12,219 nt of DNA from CAYMUN01 sp964640775 (GTDB lineage Bacteria; Patescibacteriota; Saccharimonadia; Saccharimonadales; UBA4665): contig CAZXIT010000027.1 in the NCBI GenBank assembly GCA_964640775.1, forward strand, positions 1 through 12,219, written 5' to 3'. The position numbers and the translations under genes were made by a program. Below, piece after piece: positions 1 through 6,736 of the stretch. Within the stretch, counting starts at the first letter, position 1. Each line of letters begins with the position of its first letter. Under the pieces are notes generated by a model. The model worked only from the letters and a program-made list of their open reading frames with translations, was not told where the DNA came from and did no database searches.

Positions 1-97
1 TGAGGAGGTTGCCAATCGAGGCGGCCGTGATACCCTTCCCTAGTCCGGAAAGCACGCCTCCTGTCACAAACACATATTTAGTCGCTTTGTCAGCCAC
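1..97 (-). CDS. pyrG: CTP synthase, N-terminal fragment (runs off the window)
   Basis: CTP synthase makes CTP from UTP, ATP and glutamine, the last step of pyrimidine nucleotide synthesis in the cytoplasm. Only the first 32 codons are present. They read V-A-D-K-A-T-K-Y-V-F followed by VTGGVLSGLGKGITAAS, which is the family's N-terminal ATP-binding loop (the E. coli enzyme has VTGGVVSSLGKGIAAAS); the P-loop-type lysine is residue 21. The start is GTG at 97-95, because an in-frame TGA lies two codons upstream. A purine-rich ribosome site (AGAGAGG, about 9 bases upstream) precedes it. The gene follows the S41 peptidase gene and appears to have its own promoter at 154-126. The family call is secure despite the short length, since this loop is highly diagnostic. 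Nothing can be said about the synthase or glutaminase domains, which lie outside the window. Confidence 0.88.
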   Translation of the reverse strand, partial: MADKATKYVFVTGGVLSGLGKGITAASIGNLL

Positions 98-125
98 TGC
101 TCACACACCTCTCTTTATCGCTCTA

Positions 126-154
126 ATGCTACCCTATCTGCCCCTGTTTGGCAA
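126..154 (-). promoter_or_regulatory. Predicted promoter of pyrG
   Basis: On the minus strand TTGCCA (154-149) is followed after 17 bases by TAGCAT (131-126), matching the -35 consensus at 5 of 6 and the -10 at 4 of 6 positions. The predicted transcript would have a leader of about 20-25 bases carrying AGAGAGG before the GTG start. It lies just past the stop codon of the S41 gene, so pyrG need not depend on read-through. Confidence 0.5.
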
Positions 155-160
155 GAAGTC

Positions 161-1369
161 TTATTTAGCCAGATAGGCTTGGGCGGCCTGGAGCTGAGTG
201 TCTTTTTCAGCCTTGGCATCGGCCTCGGAGATTTTGACAATTTTGTCGGGGGTAATACCCTTGTGATTAATGTTTTGGCCGTTGGGACGGTACCAGCTGG
301 CGACGGTAACTTTGAGCTGGCTGCCATCGGGGAAATTAATCAGCTGCTGGACGACGCCTTTGCCGTAGCTTTTTTCGCCGATCAGGTAGGCGGCTTTGTT
401 GTCGTGCAGGGCGCCGGCGGTGATTTCGGAGGCCGAAGCGCTGCCGCCGTCGATCAGGACGACTGTCGGCGTGCCATGAAGCTCGTCGCCGCCAATCGCC
501 GAACTGCTGTCGATGACCGTGCTGCCGTGTTTTTGGTCGAGAATTTTTTGGCCGGGCTCCAGCCAGAGATTAGAAACTTTGATAGCCGCGTCGAGCAAGC
601 CGCCGGGGTCATTGCGCAGGTCGACAATGATGCCTTTGACCTGCTTGGCTTTGAAATCGTCGGCGGCTTTTTGGACCAAGTCGGCTGTATCAGGTGAGAA
701 ACTGGTGATCTGCAGGTAGCCGATATTGCCATCCAGGATTTTGTTTTTAACGCTTGGCAGCGTAATGTCTGCCCGGGTGATGGTGAAATCCAGAGCCTGA
801 GCTTTGTTGCGGACAATTTGCAATTTGACCTTGGTACCCTTGGGGCCGCGGATCTTGCTGACAGCTTCATCGACTGACATGCCGGCGGTGCTGGTGCCAT
901 TGATGGTGGCGATCAGGTCTTTGGCTTTGACACCGGCTTTGTCGGCTGGCAGGCCGTCAATGGGTGCGATAATTTCCAGGTTGCCGTCCTTGTCCTGCCC
1001 CAGCTGGGCGCCAATTCCGCTAAATGAATTAGTCAGTTCGCTGTTAAAATCTTTGGCTTCCTTGGCGGTAAAATAGACGGTATAAGGGTCTTTGGTGGCG
1101 GTGGCCAGACCGTGTTTGAGGCCGTCCTGCAGCTGCTCGGCGGTCAGCTGGCCGTCATAGTTATCCTTGAGCGACTTGTAGACCTGGTCAACACCGCTGT
1201 AATCGAGTTTGGCTGGCAAGTTTTTGGCGACCGGTTTGCCACGGTGCAGATCAATGTGGCCATTGCCCAAGTTAACCCCGAGCAGGAAGATGCCGACCAG
1301 TACCACGATATTCGCCGCACCGCGCAGCCACTGCTTCCAACTTCCAAGTTTTGGTTTTCTGGCCCTCAT
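161..1369 (-). CDS. S41 family C-terminal processing peptidase (CtpA/CtpB-like), membrane-anchored
   Basis: This is a 402-aa serine protease of the S41 (tail-specific/carboxyl-terminal processing) family, which cleaves exported proteins near their C-termini. A short basic N-terminus is followed by one hydrophobic segment (about 18-35), which should tether the enzyme with its catalytic part outside the membrane. A PDZ domain spans roughly 115-190. The protease core carries GGSASASEI, with Ser312 the likely nucleophile. SYGKG supplies Lys337 exactly 25 residues later, and Gln341 follows, the same Ser-Lys-Gln spacing as E. coli Prc (S430/K455/Q459). The active site therefore looks complete. The ATG at 1369 is preceded by GGAGGG, only 2-3 bases away, which is closer than usual. 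A -10 box ends 8 bases upstream, so that purine run may be largely untranscribed. Placement after ftsEX and a wall hydrolase, as for ctpB in Bacillus, suggests a role in envelope protein turnover; this is inference. Stop is TAA. Confidence 0.93.
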   Translation of the reverse strand: MRARKPKLGSWKQWLRGAANIVVLVGIFLLGVNLGNGHIDLHRGKPVAKNLPAKLDYSGVDQVYKSLKDNYDGQLTAEQLQDGLKHGLATATKDPYTVYFTAKEAKDFNSELTNSFSGIGAQLGQDKDGNLEIIAPIDGLPADKAGVKAKDLIATINGTSTAGMSVDEAVSKIRGPKGTKVKLQIVRNKAQALDFTITRADITLPSVKNKILDGNIGYLQITSFSPDTADLVQKAADDFKAKQVKGIIVDLRNDPGGLLDAAIKVSNLWLEPGQKILDQKHGSTVIDSSSAIGGDELHGTPTVVLIDGGSASASEITAGALHDNKAAYLIGEKSYGKGVVQQLINFPDGSQLKVTVASWYRPNGQNINHKGITPDKIVKISEADAKAEKDTQLQAAQAYLAK

Positions 1370-1377
1370 TACCCTCC

Positions 1378-1407
1378 AGTATAGCAGTACCGGTTTGGAT
1401 CAGCCAA
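1378..1407 (-). promoter_or_regulatory. Predicted promoter of the S41 gene, nearly leaderless
   Basis: TTGGCT (1407-1402), an 18-base spacer and an extended -10 TGCTATACT (TGC 1386-1384, TATACT 1383-1378) stand upstream of the S41 ATG. The -10 ends 8 bases before the start codon. Transcription would begin about 7 bases downstream, at or next to the ATG, giving an mRNA with essentially no leader. Position and TGn motif match those of prfB and ftsE in this window. Confidence 0.5.
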
Positions 1408-1439
1408 AGATGAGCCGCAGAATATGTCTGATTAAATTT

Positions 1440-2615
1440 CTAGAAGTGGATGAAAGATAAACCACTGGGATCTATGCCGCTGCGGGTTGAATAGCGGCCG
1501 TCGAGGTTGACGTTGTACTGGCTGATGTTGATGGTACCGTTGCCATTAACGCTCTCGACGTACATAGCGTGGCCGAAACTGCCGCGGTTGCTGATAGCCA
1601 CATCGCCCGCTTGGGGATTAGAGTCGACTGGTATACCGTCGGCGATAGCAGCGTCGTCCCACTGGTTGGCATTGCCGCGCGACTGCCAGCCCCAGCCCGG
1701 CATATGACGGCCGGAAGCCGCGACACGGAAGGCCGTATAGCTGACACATTCCCGGTTAAACATCCCCCAGTCATCAAAGGTAGTGTCCTGGCCGCGTTCG
1801 CACCATTTTGCCGGATAGCCGCCGCCGCAGGTCGGTCCGCTGCCAGCCGCCCCGCCGGAGAAACGGCTGTTGGCAATTATCTGCTGCCGCCGCAGTTCGG
1901 CGATCTGGCTGGAATTGGCACTAATCTGCTGGCTATAGGCGTCCTGCTGGCCCTGGTTGTAGGCGAGCAGCTGCTGCTGGTGAGCCTGGGCAGCACCGAG
2001 CTGCTCGTTTTGCTGCTTTTGGGCCGAGATCAGATCATCCAGTGCCAGTTTTTGCTTCTGCAGCTGGGCTTGAAGGGCGGCAATTTCTTTGATGGTACTG
2101 TCAATCTTATTTTGGGCAATAATCCGATACTCTTCTTTGTCTACGTAGTCGCTAAGGCTGCTGCTGGTGGCCAGCTCTTCGATTGTCGACAGCTGTCCAT
2201 CGACATACATCGCTGTAATGTTTTGGCTTAAGAAGGCCTTCTGCTCAACGATTTTATTCTGGGCATCAATGATCTGCTGCTGCAAGGCAGCCTGGTTGGC
2301 GAGGTTGGCATTCAGAGCCGCTTGGAGCGCCGAAATTTGGACCTGCAGCTGGTTGATAGCTTCCTGGTAAGTCCCAGCTTGGGCGGCCAGTCCGGTAACG
2401 ACACTCTGGGCTTGGCTATTCTGCTGGTTGAGGCTGTTGATTTGGTCGTCAAATTGGTCGGCATGGGCCACCGCCGCTCCACTGACTAGGGCAACGAGGG
2501 CAAAGGCCGCAAAGACGGCACGTAATTTATAGAATCGAGTTGGGATTTGGATTTTTTCGAGCATATTTTTGGTTTTAGCGCTTACGCTTGGCTGTATTGT
2601 ACCATATAAAATCAA
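1440..2615 (-). CDS. Secreted coiled-coil CHAP-domain peptidoglycan hydrolase (PcsB-like)
   Basis: This 391-aa protein has a signal peptide (hydrophobic stretch about 33-50, likely cleavage after A-H-A at 50-52), a long Gln/Ala-rich coiled coil (about 55-247) and a C-terminal CHAP amidase/endopeptidase domain (about 270-391). The CHAP motifs are NRECVSYTAFR with Cys290 as nucleophile and GHAMYVE with His349. At the usual Glu-x-Asn position it reads Gln366-Tyr-Asn368. Two extra cysteines (263, 272) precede the domain. The architecture matches streptococcal PcsB, which is held inactive by its coiled coil and activated through FtsX; this gene lies directly downstream of ftsX, so the same partnership is inferred. 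Two starts compete. TTG at 2615 sits 10 bases after a perfect AGGAGG (2631-2626) and right after in-frame stops. ATG at 2564 gives a more typical signal peptide and lies downstream of a possible -10 box, but has no ribosome site. I chose TTG for the ribosome site. Stop is TAG. Confidence 0.88.
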   Translation of the reverse strand: MILYGTIQPSVSAKTKNMLEKIQIPTRFYKLRAVFAAFALVALVSGAAVAHADQFDDQINSLNQQNSQAQSVVTGLAAQAGTYQEAINQLQVQISALQAALNANLANQAALQQQIIDAQNKIVEQKAFLSQNITAMYVDGQLSTIEELATSSSLSDYVDKEEYRIIAQNKIDSTIKEIAALQAQLQKQKLALDDLISAQKQQNEQLGAAQAHQQQLLAYNQGQQDAYSQQISANSSQIAELRRQQIIANSRFSGGAAGSGPTCGGGYPAKWCERGQDTTFDDWGMFNRECVSYTAFRVAASGRHMPGWGWQSRGNANQWDDAAIADGIPVDSNPQAGDVAISNRGSFGHAMYVESVNGNGTINISQYNVNLDGRYSTRSGIDPSGLSFIHF

Positions 2616-2631
2616 TTACTACCCCCCTCCT
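2596..2631 (-). promoter_or_regulatory. Strong ribosome site and overlapping extended -10 at the CHAP gene start
   Basis: AGGAGG (2631-2626, continuing into a run of G) lies 10 bases ahead of TTG 2615 and decides that start in a transcript reading through from ftsX. Just inside the reading frame, TGGTACAAT (2604-2596) resembles an extended -10. No -35 is seen at the right distance. If it is used, the mRNA would begin near 2589 and translation would have to start at ATG 2564. Confidence 0.4.
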
Positions 2632-2654
2632 AACCGACAAAGATATATTGCTTG

Positions 2655-3605
2655 CTACTTCGTTTTGAATTTGAGATACCGGCGGGTCGCGATGACAGAA
2701 GATACCGTACCTAACAGTATACCAATAGCGATTTGAAAGCCCAATAGCGGGAAGAAATGAGAATCAAAATAGGTATTGGCATAATTGATATCGAGCAGAC
2801 CCAGACTGCTGGCTTGCAGCGCCCCGCTGCTGGCTAAGAAAGCCGAGTTGACGATCAATATGGAAAAGACGGCTGATAGCAAGCCGTAAATTGCGCTCTC
2901 TACGATAAACGGCCCGCGGATATAGCCTGTACTGGCCCCAAGCAGGCGCATTATCTGAATTTCGTCGCGGCGGTTAAAGATGGCCATTTGGATGGTATTA
3001 AAGATTGTCAGTGCGCAGGTAATCGCGAAGACTGCGACGCTGATAATACCAATCTTGCGCAAAATGTTAGTGGCGTGTGTGATGTTATCAAAGGCTTCTT
3101 TGCGCTTGGCTCTATATGACGGTGAATCAGATCGCTGCAATTTTTGGCGATCGGGCGTGGTTAAGAAGTCTTTGATAGATTGGATATTGTTAAGGTCCCG
3201 AGGGTAGACTTGGATGGTTACCGGAATGGGATTGTTCGCCTGGGTAATCGCTGTCGATAAATTAGGATTGTCTTTGTTTTGGTCGATAAAAGCCTGGGTG
3301 GCAGCTTTTTTGTCGAGAAAAACGACTTTAGCAACGTTGGGCTGGCGTTTAATTTCGGTTTCTAGCTGCCTGGCCTGCTCGGGCGTCGTCGTGTCTAGCA
3401 GAAAAACTGAAACGCTAATTTTGTCGGTGATGTCATGGATGGTGTTGGCAAAGCTGGCGTTGGCGATAATCGAAAACAGCACGATAGTCAGTGTTACCGC
3501 CATAACCGCCATGGCTGCTACCGCCAAGGTGATGTTGCGCATAAAATTGATAATACCGGTGTGGATGATACGCCAAAAGGTAGTAAGCCGCCGCTGCATA
3601 TTCAT
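2655..3605 (-). CDS. ftsX: Cell division ABC transporter permease FtsX
   Basis: FtsX is the membrane half of the FtsEX complex, which does not transport a substrate but passes ATP-driven conformational changes to peptidoglycan hydrolases at the septum. The 316-aa protein has the family layout: a cytoplasmic N-terminus, a membrane segment at about 25-50, an extracellular domain at about 51-183, and three further membrane segments near 185-206, 235-258 and 286-306. The conserved cytoplasmic loop after the second segment reads NRRDEIQIMRLLGAS followed by IRGPFIVES, which is typical of FtsX. The extracellular loop has a basic stretch (about 152-170, with several Arg/Lys) before the second membrane segment. 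The gene starts 4 bases after the ftsE stop, so the two are co-translated. The ribosome site is weak: AAGAG lies almost on top of the first ATG (3605) but is well placed for the ATG two codons later (3599), which may be the true start. Stop is TAG. Confidence 0.93.
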   Translation of the reverse strand: MNMQRRLTTFWRIIHTGIINFMRNITLAVAAMAVMAVTLTIVLFSIIANASFANTIHDITDKISVSVFLLDTTTPEQARQLETEIKRQPNVAKVVFLDKKAATQAFIDQNKDNPNLSTAITQANNPIPVTIQVYPRDLNNIQSIKDFLTTPDRQKLQRSDSPSYRAKRKEAFDNITHATNILRKIGIISVAVFAITCALTIFNTIQMAIFNRRDEIQIMRLLGASTGYIRGPFIVESAIYGLLSAVFSILIVNSAFLASSGALQASSLGLLDINYANTYFDSHFFPLLGFQIAIGILLGTVSSVIATRRYLKFKTK

Positions 3606-3609
3606 ACTC

Positions 3610-4293
3610 TTAGGCTTTATAGCCGGCGTTGGCCCGGTCGCTGGTAATTTTGCCGCCTTGGATAGTCACGACCCGGCGCTTTAGTTTATTGACGATCTCT
3701 TGGTTGTGGGTGGTCAATAGGACGGTGGTGCCATAGCGATTAATCTTTTCCAGCACTTTGATGACATCCCAGGCGTGCTTGGGATCAAGGTTGCCGGTCG
3801 GTTCGTCGGCAATCAGGATGCGCGGCTGGCGGACGATAGCCCGGGCGATCGCCACCCGCTGGCGTTCGCCGCCGGACAGCTCGCGCGGCATGCGCTTCTC
3901 TTTGCCTTTGAGGTTGACGATGTCGAGGACTTTGGGCACGGTGTGGCGGATTTCGCGGTTGCTGACGCCGACGATTTCCAGCGCGAAGGCTACGTTTTCA
4001 AACACGGTCTTGTTGGGCAATAGTTTAAAATCCTGAAATACTACGCCGATTTTTCGCCTAAGCAGCGGGATGTCTTTGTCCTTTAATTTGTCGTAATCAA
4101 TGCCGCCGATGATGATCTTGCCGCTGGTCGGCCGCTCCTCGCGGGTCAGCAGCCGCAGCAGCGTCGTTTTGCCTGCCCCGCTCTGCCCGACAACGATCAC
4201 GAACTCCTTGGGCTCGACATGCAGCGTAATCCGCTCCAGCGCGGTGCCCTCTGTCCTCGTATATTTTTTGGTCACCCTATCCAGTAAAATCAT
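3610..4293 (-). CDS. ftsE: Cell division ATP-binding protein FtsE
   Basis: FtsE is the cytoplasmic ATPase that powers FtsX. All ABC motifs are present in 227 aa, the usual size: Walker A GQSGAGKT (36-43), Q-loop Gln87, signature LSGGERQ (139-145), Walker B ILIADEP (159-165) and switch His196. The order and the adjacent ftsX distinguish it from MacB/LolD-type ATPases of similar sequence. The start is ATG at 4293. There is no ribosome site, but an extended -10 box ends 7 bases upstream, so the mRNA is predicted to begin at the start codon. The gene follows prfB by 28 bases and precedes ftsX by 4. Stop is TAA. Confidence 0.95.
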   Translation of the reverse strand: MILLDRVTKKYTRTEGTALERITLHVEPKEFVIVVGQSGAGKTTLLRLLTREERPTSGKIIIGGIDYDKLKDKDIPLLRRKIGVVFQDFKLLPNKTVFENVAFALEIVGVSNREIRHTVPKVLDIVNLKGKEKRMPRELSGGERQRVAIARAIVRQPRILIADEPTGNLDPKHAWDVIKVLEKINRYGTTVLLTTHNQEIVNKLKRRVVTIQGGKITSDRANAGYKA

Positions 4294-4300
4294 TGCCTGT

Positions 4301-4309
4301 ATTATACCA
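4301..4309 (-). promoter_or_regulatory. Extended -10 promoter of ftsE, predicted leaderless
   Basis: TGGTATAAT (4309-4301) is a perfect extended -10 element lying in the 28-base gap after prfB. It ends 7 bases before the ftsE ATG, which places the expected transcription start at the first base of the codon. No good -35 is visible, as is common for extended -10 promoters. Confidence 0.55.
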
Positions 4310-4321
4310 CTGTCTTATGTT

Positions 4322-5407
4322 TTATTCGCTGAGAGTATGGTCGAGGTAGGCGTTGATCAGCGGGTCGAGATCACCGTCCAAGACAGCGTCGGGATCGGAA
4401 GTCTCATAGCGAGTGCGCAAGTCTTTGACCTGCTTGTAGGGGTGCAGGACATAGCTGCGGATCTGGTTGCCCCATTCGGCCGACTGATTGGGGCCTTTGA
4501 GCTCACCGAGCTTTTCGGCGTGCTGCTCCATCTGGAGCTGGGCTAAGCGCGACCGCAAAATGGTCATGGCCGTTTCCCTGTTTTGCAGCTGGCTACGCTC
4601 ATTTTGAATAGCCACCGTCAACCCCGTTGGCAGGTGGGTCACCCGCACCGCAGAGTCGGTGGTATTGACTGATTGCCCGCCTTTGCCGCCGCTGCGGTAG
4701 ACATCGATTTTGAGGTCTTTTTCATCGATCTCGAGGTCTTCGGGCTTGTCGATCTTGGGCATAATCTCGACTTTAGCAAAACTAGTCTGGCGCAGGTTAT
4801 CGCTGTTGAACGGGCTGAGGCGTACCAAGCGGTGCACCCCGTGCTCGCCTTTTAATTTGCCGTAAACAAATGGGCCTTCGACTTCCAGTGTAATGCTCTT
4901 GAGTCCCGCCTCTTCTCCTGCGGATTCGTCTACAGCCGTGACCTTCCATCTGTTATTTTCGAAATACCTGGTGTACATTCTGAGCAACATTTGTGTCCAG
5001 TCCTGGGCGTCCGTGCCCCCTGCCCCGGCATGGATGCTGAGGATGGCATCGTGACTGTCGTACGGTCCGCTGAATTTCAGATCTTCTTTGAGGCTGTTAA
5101 AAGTCGTCTCCAGCTTGGATAATTGTTCCGCGAGTTCCCCGGCGAGACCAGCGTCTTTCAGCTCCAGCATGTCGCTGACGTCAGCAATCCCCTGCTCCAG
5201 CTTGAGCCACGGCTCAGTACGTGCCTCCAAGCCGGCAATCTGCTTCATGACGTCCTGAGCCTTAGCGGAATCATCCCAAAAATCCGGCTGCGCCGCGGTC
5301 TCTTTTAAGGTATTGAGTTTTGCACCCAGCTCGTGAATATCGAGTTGTACGAGCGCGCCCTCAACTTGAGTCAGCAGGTCTCGCGTTAACTTGCTCTGTT
5401 CTTCCAT
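4322..5407 (-). CDS. prfB: Peptide chain release factor 2
   Basis: RF2 recognises UGA and UAA stop codons in the ribosomal A site and triggers release of the finished protein. The 361-aa product carries the anticodon-like tripeptide Ser-Pro-Phe (198-200, in RLVRLSPFNSD), which separates RF2 from RF1 (Pro-x-Thr). The catalytic GGQ is at 243-245 (SGGKGGQSVN), and the terminal RSYVLHPYKQVKDLRT block is typical. The gene is one uninterrupted frame. At the place where many bacteria carry an in-frame UGA and a +1 frameshift (CTT TGA C in E. coli), this gene reads CTC GAT (Leu22-Asp23), so the autoregulatory frameshift is absent. A working RF2 implies that UGA is a stop here. The ATG at 5407 has only a weak TAGG upstream and a -10 box 7 bases away. 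It lies 32 bases after the M16 gene. Stop is TAA. Confidence 0.96.
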   Translation of the reverse strand: MEEQSKLTRDLLTQVEGALVQLDIHELGAKLNTLKETAAQPDFWDDSAKAQDVMKQIAGLEARTEPWLKLEQGIADVSDMLELKDAGLAGELAEQLSKLETTFNSLKEDLKFSGPYDSHDAILSIHAGAGGTDAQDWTQMLLRMYTRYFENNRWKVTAVDESAGEEAGLKSITLEVEGPFVYGKLKGEHGVHRLVRLSPFNSDNLRQTSFAKVEIMPKIDKPEDLEIDEKDLKIDVYRSGGKGGQSVNTTDSAVRVTHLPTGLTVAIQNERSQLQNRETAMTILRSRLAQLQMEQHAEKLGELKGPNQSAEWGNQIRSYVLHPYKQVKDLRTRYETSDPDAVLDGDLDPLINAYLDHTLSE

Positions 5408-5414
5408 GCCTAGA

Positions 5415-5432
5415 AGTATAGCAGGCTATACT
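5415..5432 (-). promoter_or_regulatory. prfB extended -10 inside a perfect palindrome
   Basis: On the minus strand AGTATAG-CCTG-CTATACT (5432-5415) is a perfect inverted repeat with 7-base arms and a 4-base centre. Its downstream arm contains the extended -10 TGCTATACT of prfB, ending 7 bases before the ATG, so the mRNA should be leaderless or nearly so. The upstream -35 position (5443-5438, TTAATC) is a poor match. The symmetry could be an operator covering the promoter, or a hairpin in read-through RNA from the M16 gene. Confidence 0.5.
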
Positions 5433-5439
5433 CTTACGA

Positions 5440-6735
5440 TTAACTGCGGGCTTGCCAGAGGGGGGCGAGCTGGTTTTGGAGTTCCATGGCGAAGTCAGGA
5501 CCGCAGTTGCCCAGCGTGCCGAAGCCCCAGATATTATCTCGAAACATCGCCCGGCTGACCTCGACGATGTGCTCGCGCTGAACGGCCTTGATGCGCTCCG
5601 GGATACGATAGTAGCTGTCGATAACCTCGTCAAAGAAGTATCTGCCGGCGTAGCCGGCCGCCGTGCCGCCAACCGTCTGGGCGCTGCGCTGGAAGCGCCC
5701 CAGGGCGTACTGCTTGGTAGCCTCAATTTCGTCGCGCGCCAGATCACCCGCCAAGACTTTGTGCAGCTCGTCGACGGTGATTTTTAGCAGCGGGCTGGCG
5801 TTTTTATCAGATACCTGAGCGCCGAACCACCAGTTGCTGGCATCACGGGTGTGGCTTAGGCCGGAGTTCATGCCATAGACCAGTCCCCGCTCCCGCGCAG
5901 TGCCCAAAATTTTGGAGTATAACGTCTCGGTGAGCATGGTGTTGACCAGGCTGAGGGCGTCTGTCTCCGGCTCGTCCAGCCGGCGCTTCATAAAGGTGTC
6001 GATGTAAAAGTAGAGGTTCTCGACAGTGTCATTGGCGACATAGACCGGCTCAGCCAGGCGATGCGGCCGCTCGGGTGGCAGGTCAAAGCGCTTGCCGGCG
6101 AATGGCAGCTCCACCGTCTCCAGCAGCGTAGTGATAGATTGGCGGCGGCTGGGAGTAAAATTGCCGGCCATCACAAAGCGCATATTGGGTGCGAAATGGG
6201 TGCGCTTATAGTGCTCACGCACATCGTCAACTTTGACATTGGCCATGAGCTCCAGGCGCTCATGGTCGGTTTTAGCGATCAGGCCTAGGGCTTGGCGCAT
6301 CTCCAGGCTCAGGCGGCGGAAATGGTTATTGCTGCGGGCGGCCATTTCCTCTTGGACGTTGCCAAATTCGGCCTCGAACTCATCGTCCAGAAATAATGGC
6401 TTGGTGATCGATATCAGCAGCAGCCCAAGTACGCGGTCCCATTCAAAATCAGCACACTCGGCTTCGTAGGTGATGTCGTAGACGCCCGTCGTGGCATTGC
6501 TGTAGGCACCGTTTTTTTCCAGCTCGGCCTGAAAATCCCGGGCCCGCGGGATGAGCTGGTTTGCCCCCAAGAGCACGTGCTCCATCAGGTGCGGGACTTC
6601 CCATTTATCAGCCTCAACCAGGTACTCGCCGGCTCGGAAATTGACATCAAAGGTCATAACCGAGGCACTCGGTATATGGATCAATAACCCTTTGGCGCCG
6701 TTTTTGAGCTCCAGTTCGGTGACAGTGTGCCGCAA
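5440..6735 (-). CDS. M16 family zinc metallopeptidase (insulinase/processing-peptidase type)
   Basis: This is a single-chain M16 peptidase of 431 aa from the chosen start. Its inverted zinc motif is HLMEH (His49, Glu52, His53), with the third zinc ligand Glu130 77 residues after the second histidine, exactly the pitrilysin spacing; the site looks active. The C-terminal half keeps the family block ARERGLVYG (about 280-288), whose Arg/Tyr region contacts substrate in M16 enzymes. There is no signal peptide or membrane segment, so it is probably cytoplasmic. The physiological substrate is unknown; M16 enzymes degrade or process peptides enclosed in a clam-shell cavity and often act as pairs, but no partner gene is nearby. 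The frame stays open to a TTG at 6783, but that has no ribosome site and overlaps secA by 47 bases. TTG at 6735 has GAAGGA 9 bases upstream and begins one base after the secA stop, indicating translational coupling. Stop is TAA. Confidence 0.87.
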   Translation of the reverse strand: MRHTVTELELKNGAKGLLIHIPSASVMTFDVNFRAGEYLVEADKWEVPHLMEHVLLGANQLIPRARDFQAELEKNGAYSNATTGVYDITYEAECADFEWDRVLGLLLISITKPLFLDDEFEAEFGNVQEEMAARSNNHFRRLSLEMRQALGLIAKTDHERLELMANVKVDDVREHYKRTHFAPNMRFVMAGNFTPSRRQSITTLLETVELPFAGKRFDLPPERPHRLAEPVYVANDTVENLYFYIDTFMKRRLDEPETDALSLVNTMLTETLYSKILGTARERGLVYGMNSGLSHTRDASNWWFGAQVSDKNASPLLKITVDELHKVLAGDLARDEIEATKQYALGRFQRSAQTVGGTAAGYAGRYFFDEVIDSYYRIPERIKAVQREHIVEVSRAMFRDNIWGFGTLGNCGPDFAMELQNQLAPLWQARS

Positions 6736-6736
6736 A

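Noticed and set aside
1569..2231. 220-aa plus-strand frame rich in Leu and Val opposite the CHAP gene
   Set aside because: Its hydrophobic look is the complement of the Gln/Ala-rich coiled coil, not a membrane protein.
2577..2588. Small inverted repeat AGCG-TAAG-CGCT near the CHAP start
   Set aside because: Four-base arms are common by chance and no T-run follows, so it is neither a terminator nor a convincing operator.
2582..2605. Seven-codon leader peptide (MVQYSQA) before the CHAP ATG
   Set aside because: It overlaps the proposed -10 box, has no ribosome site at a workable distance and contains no regulatory codon run.
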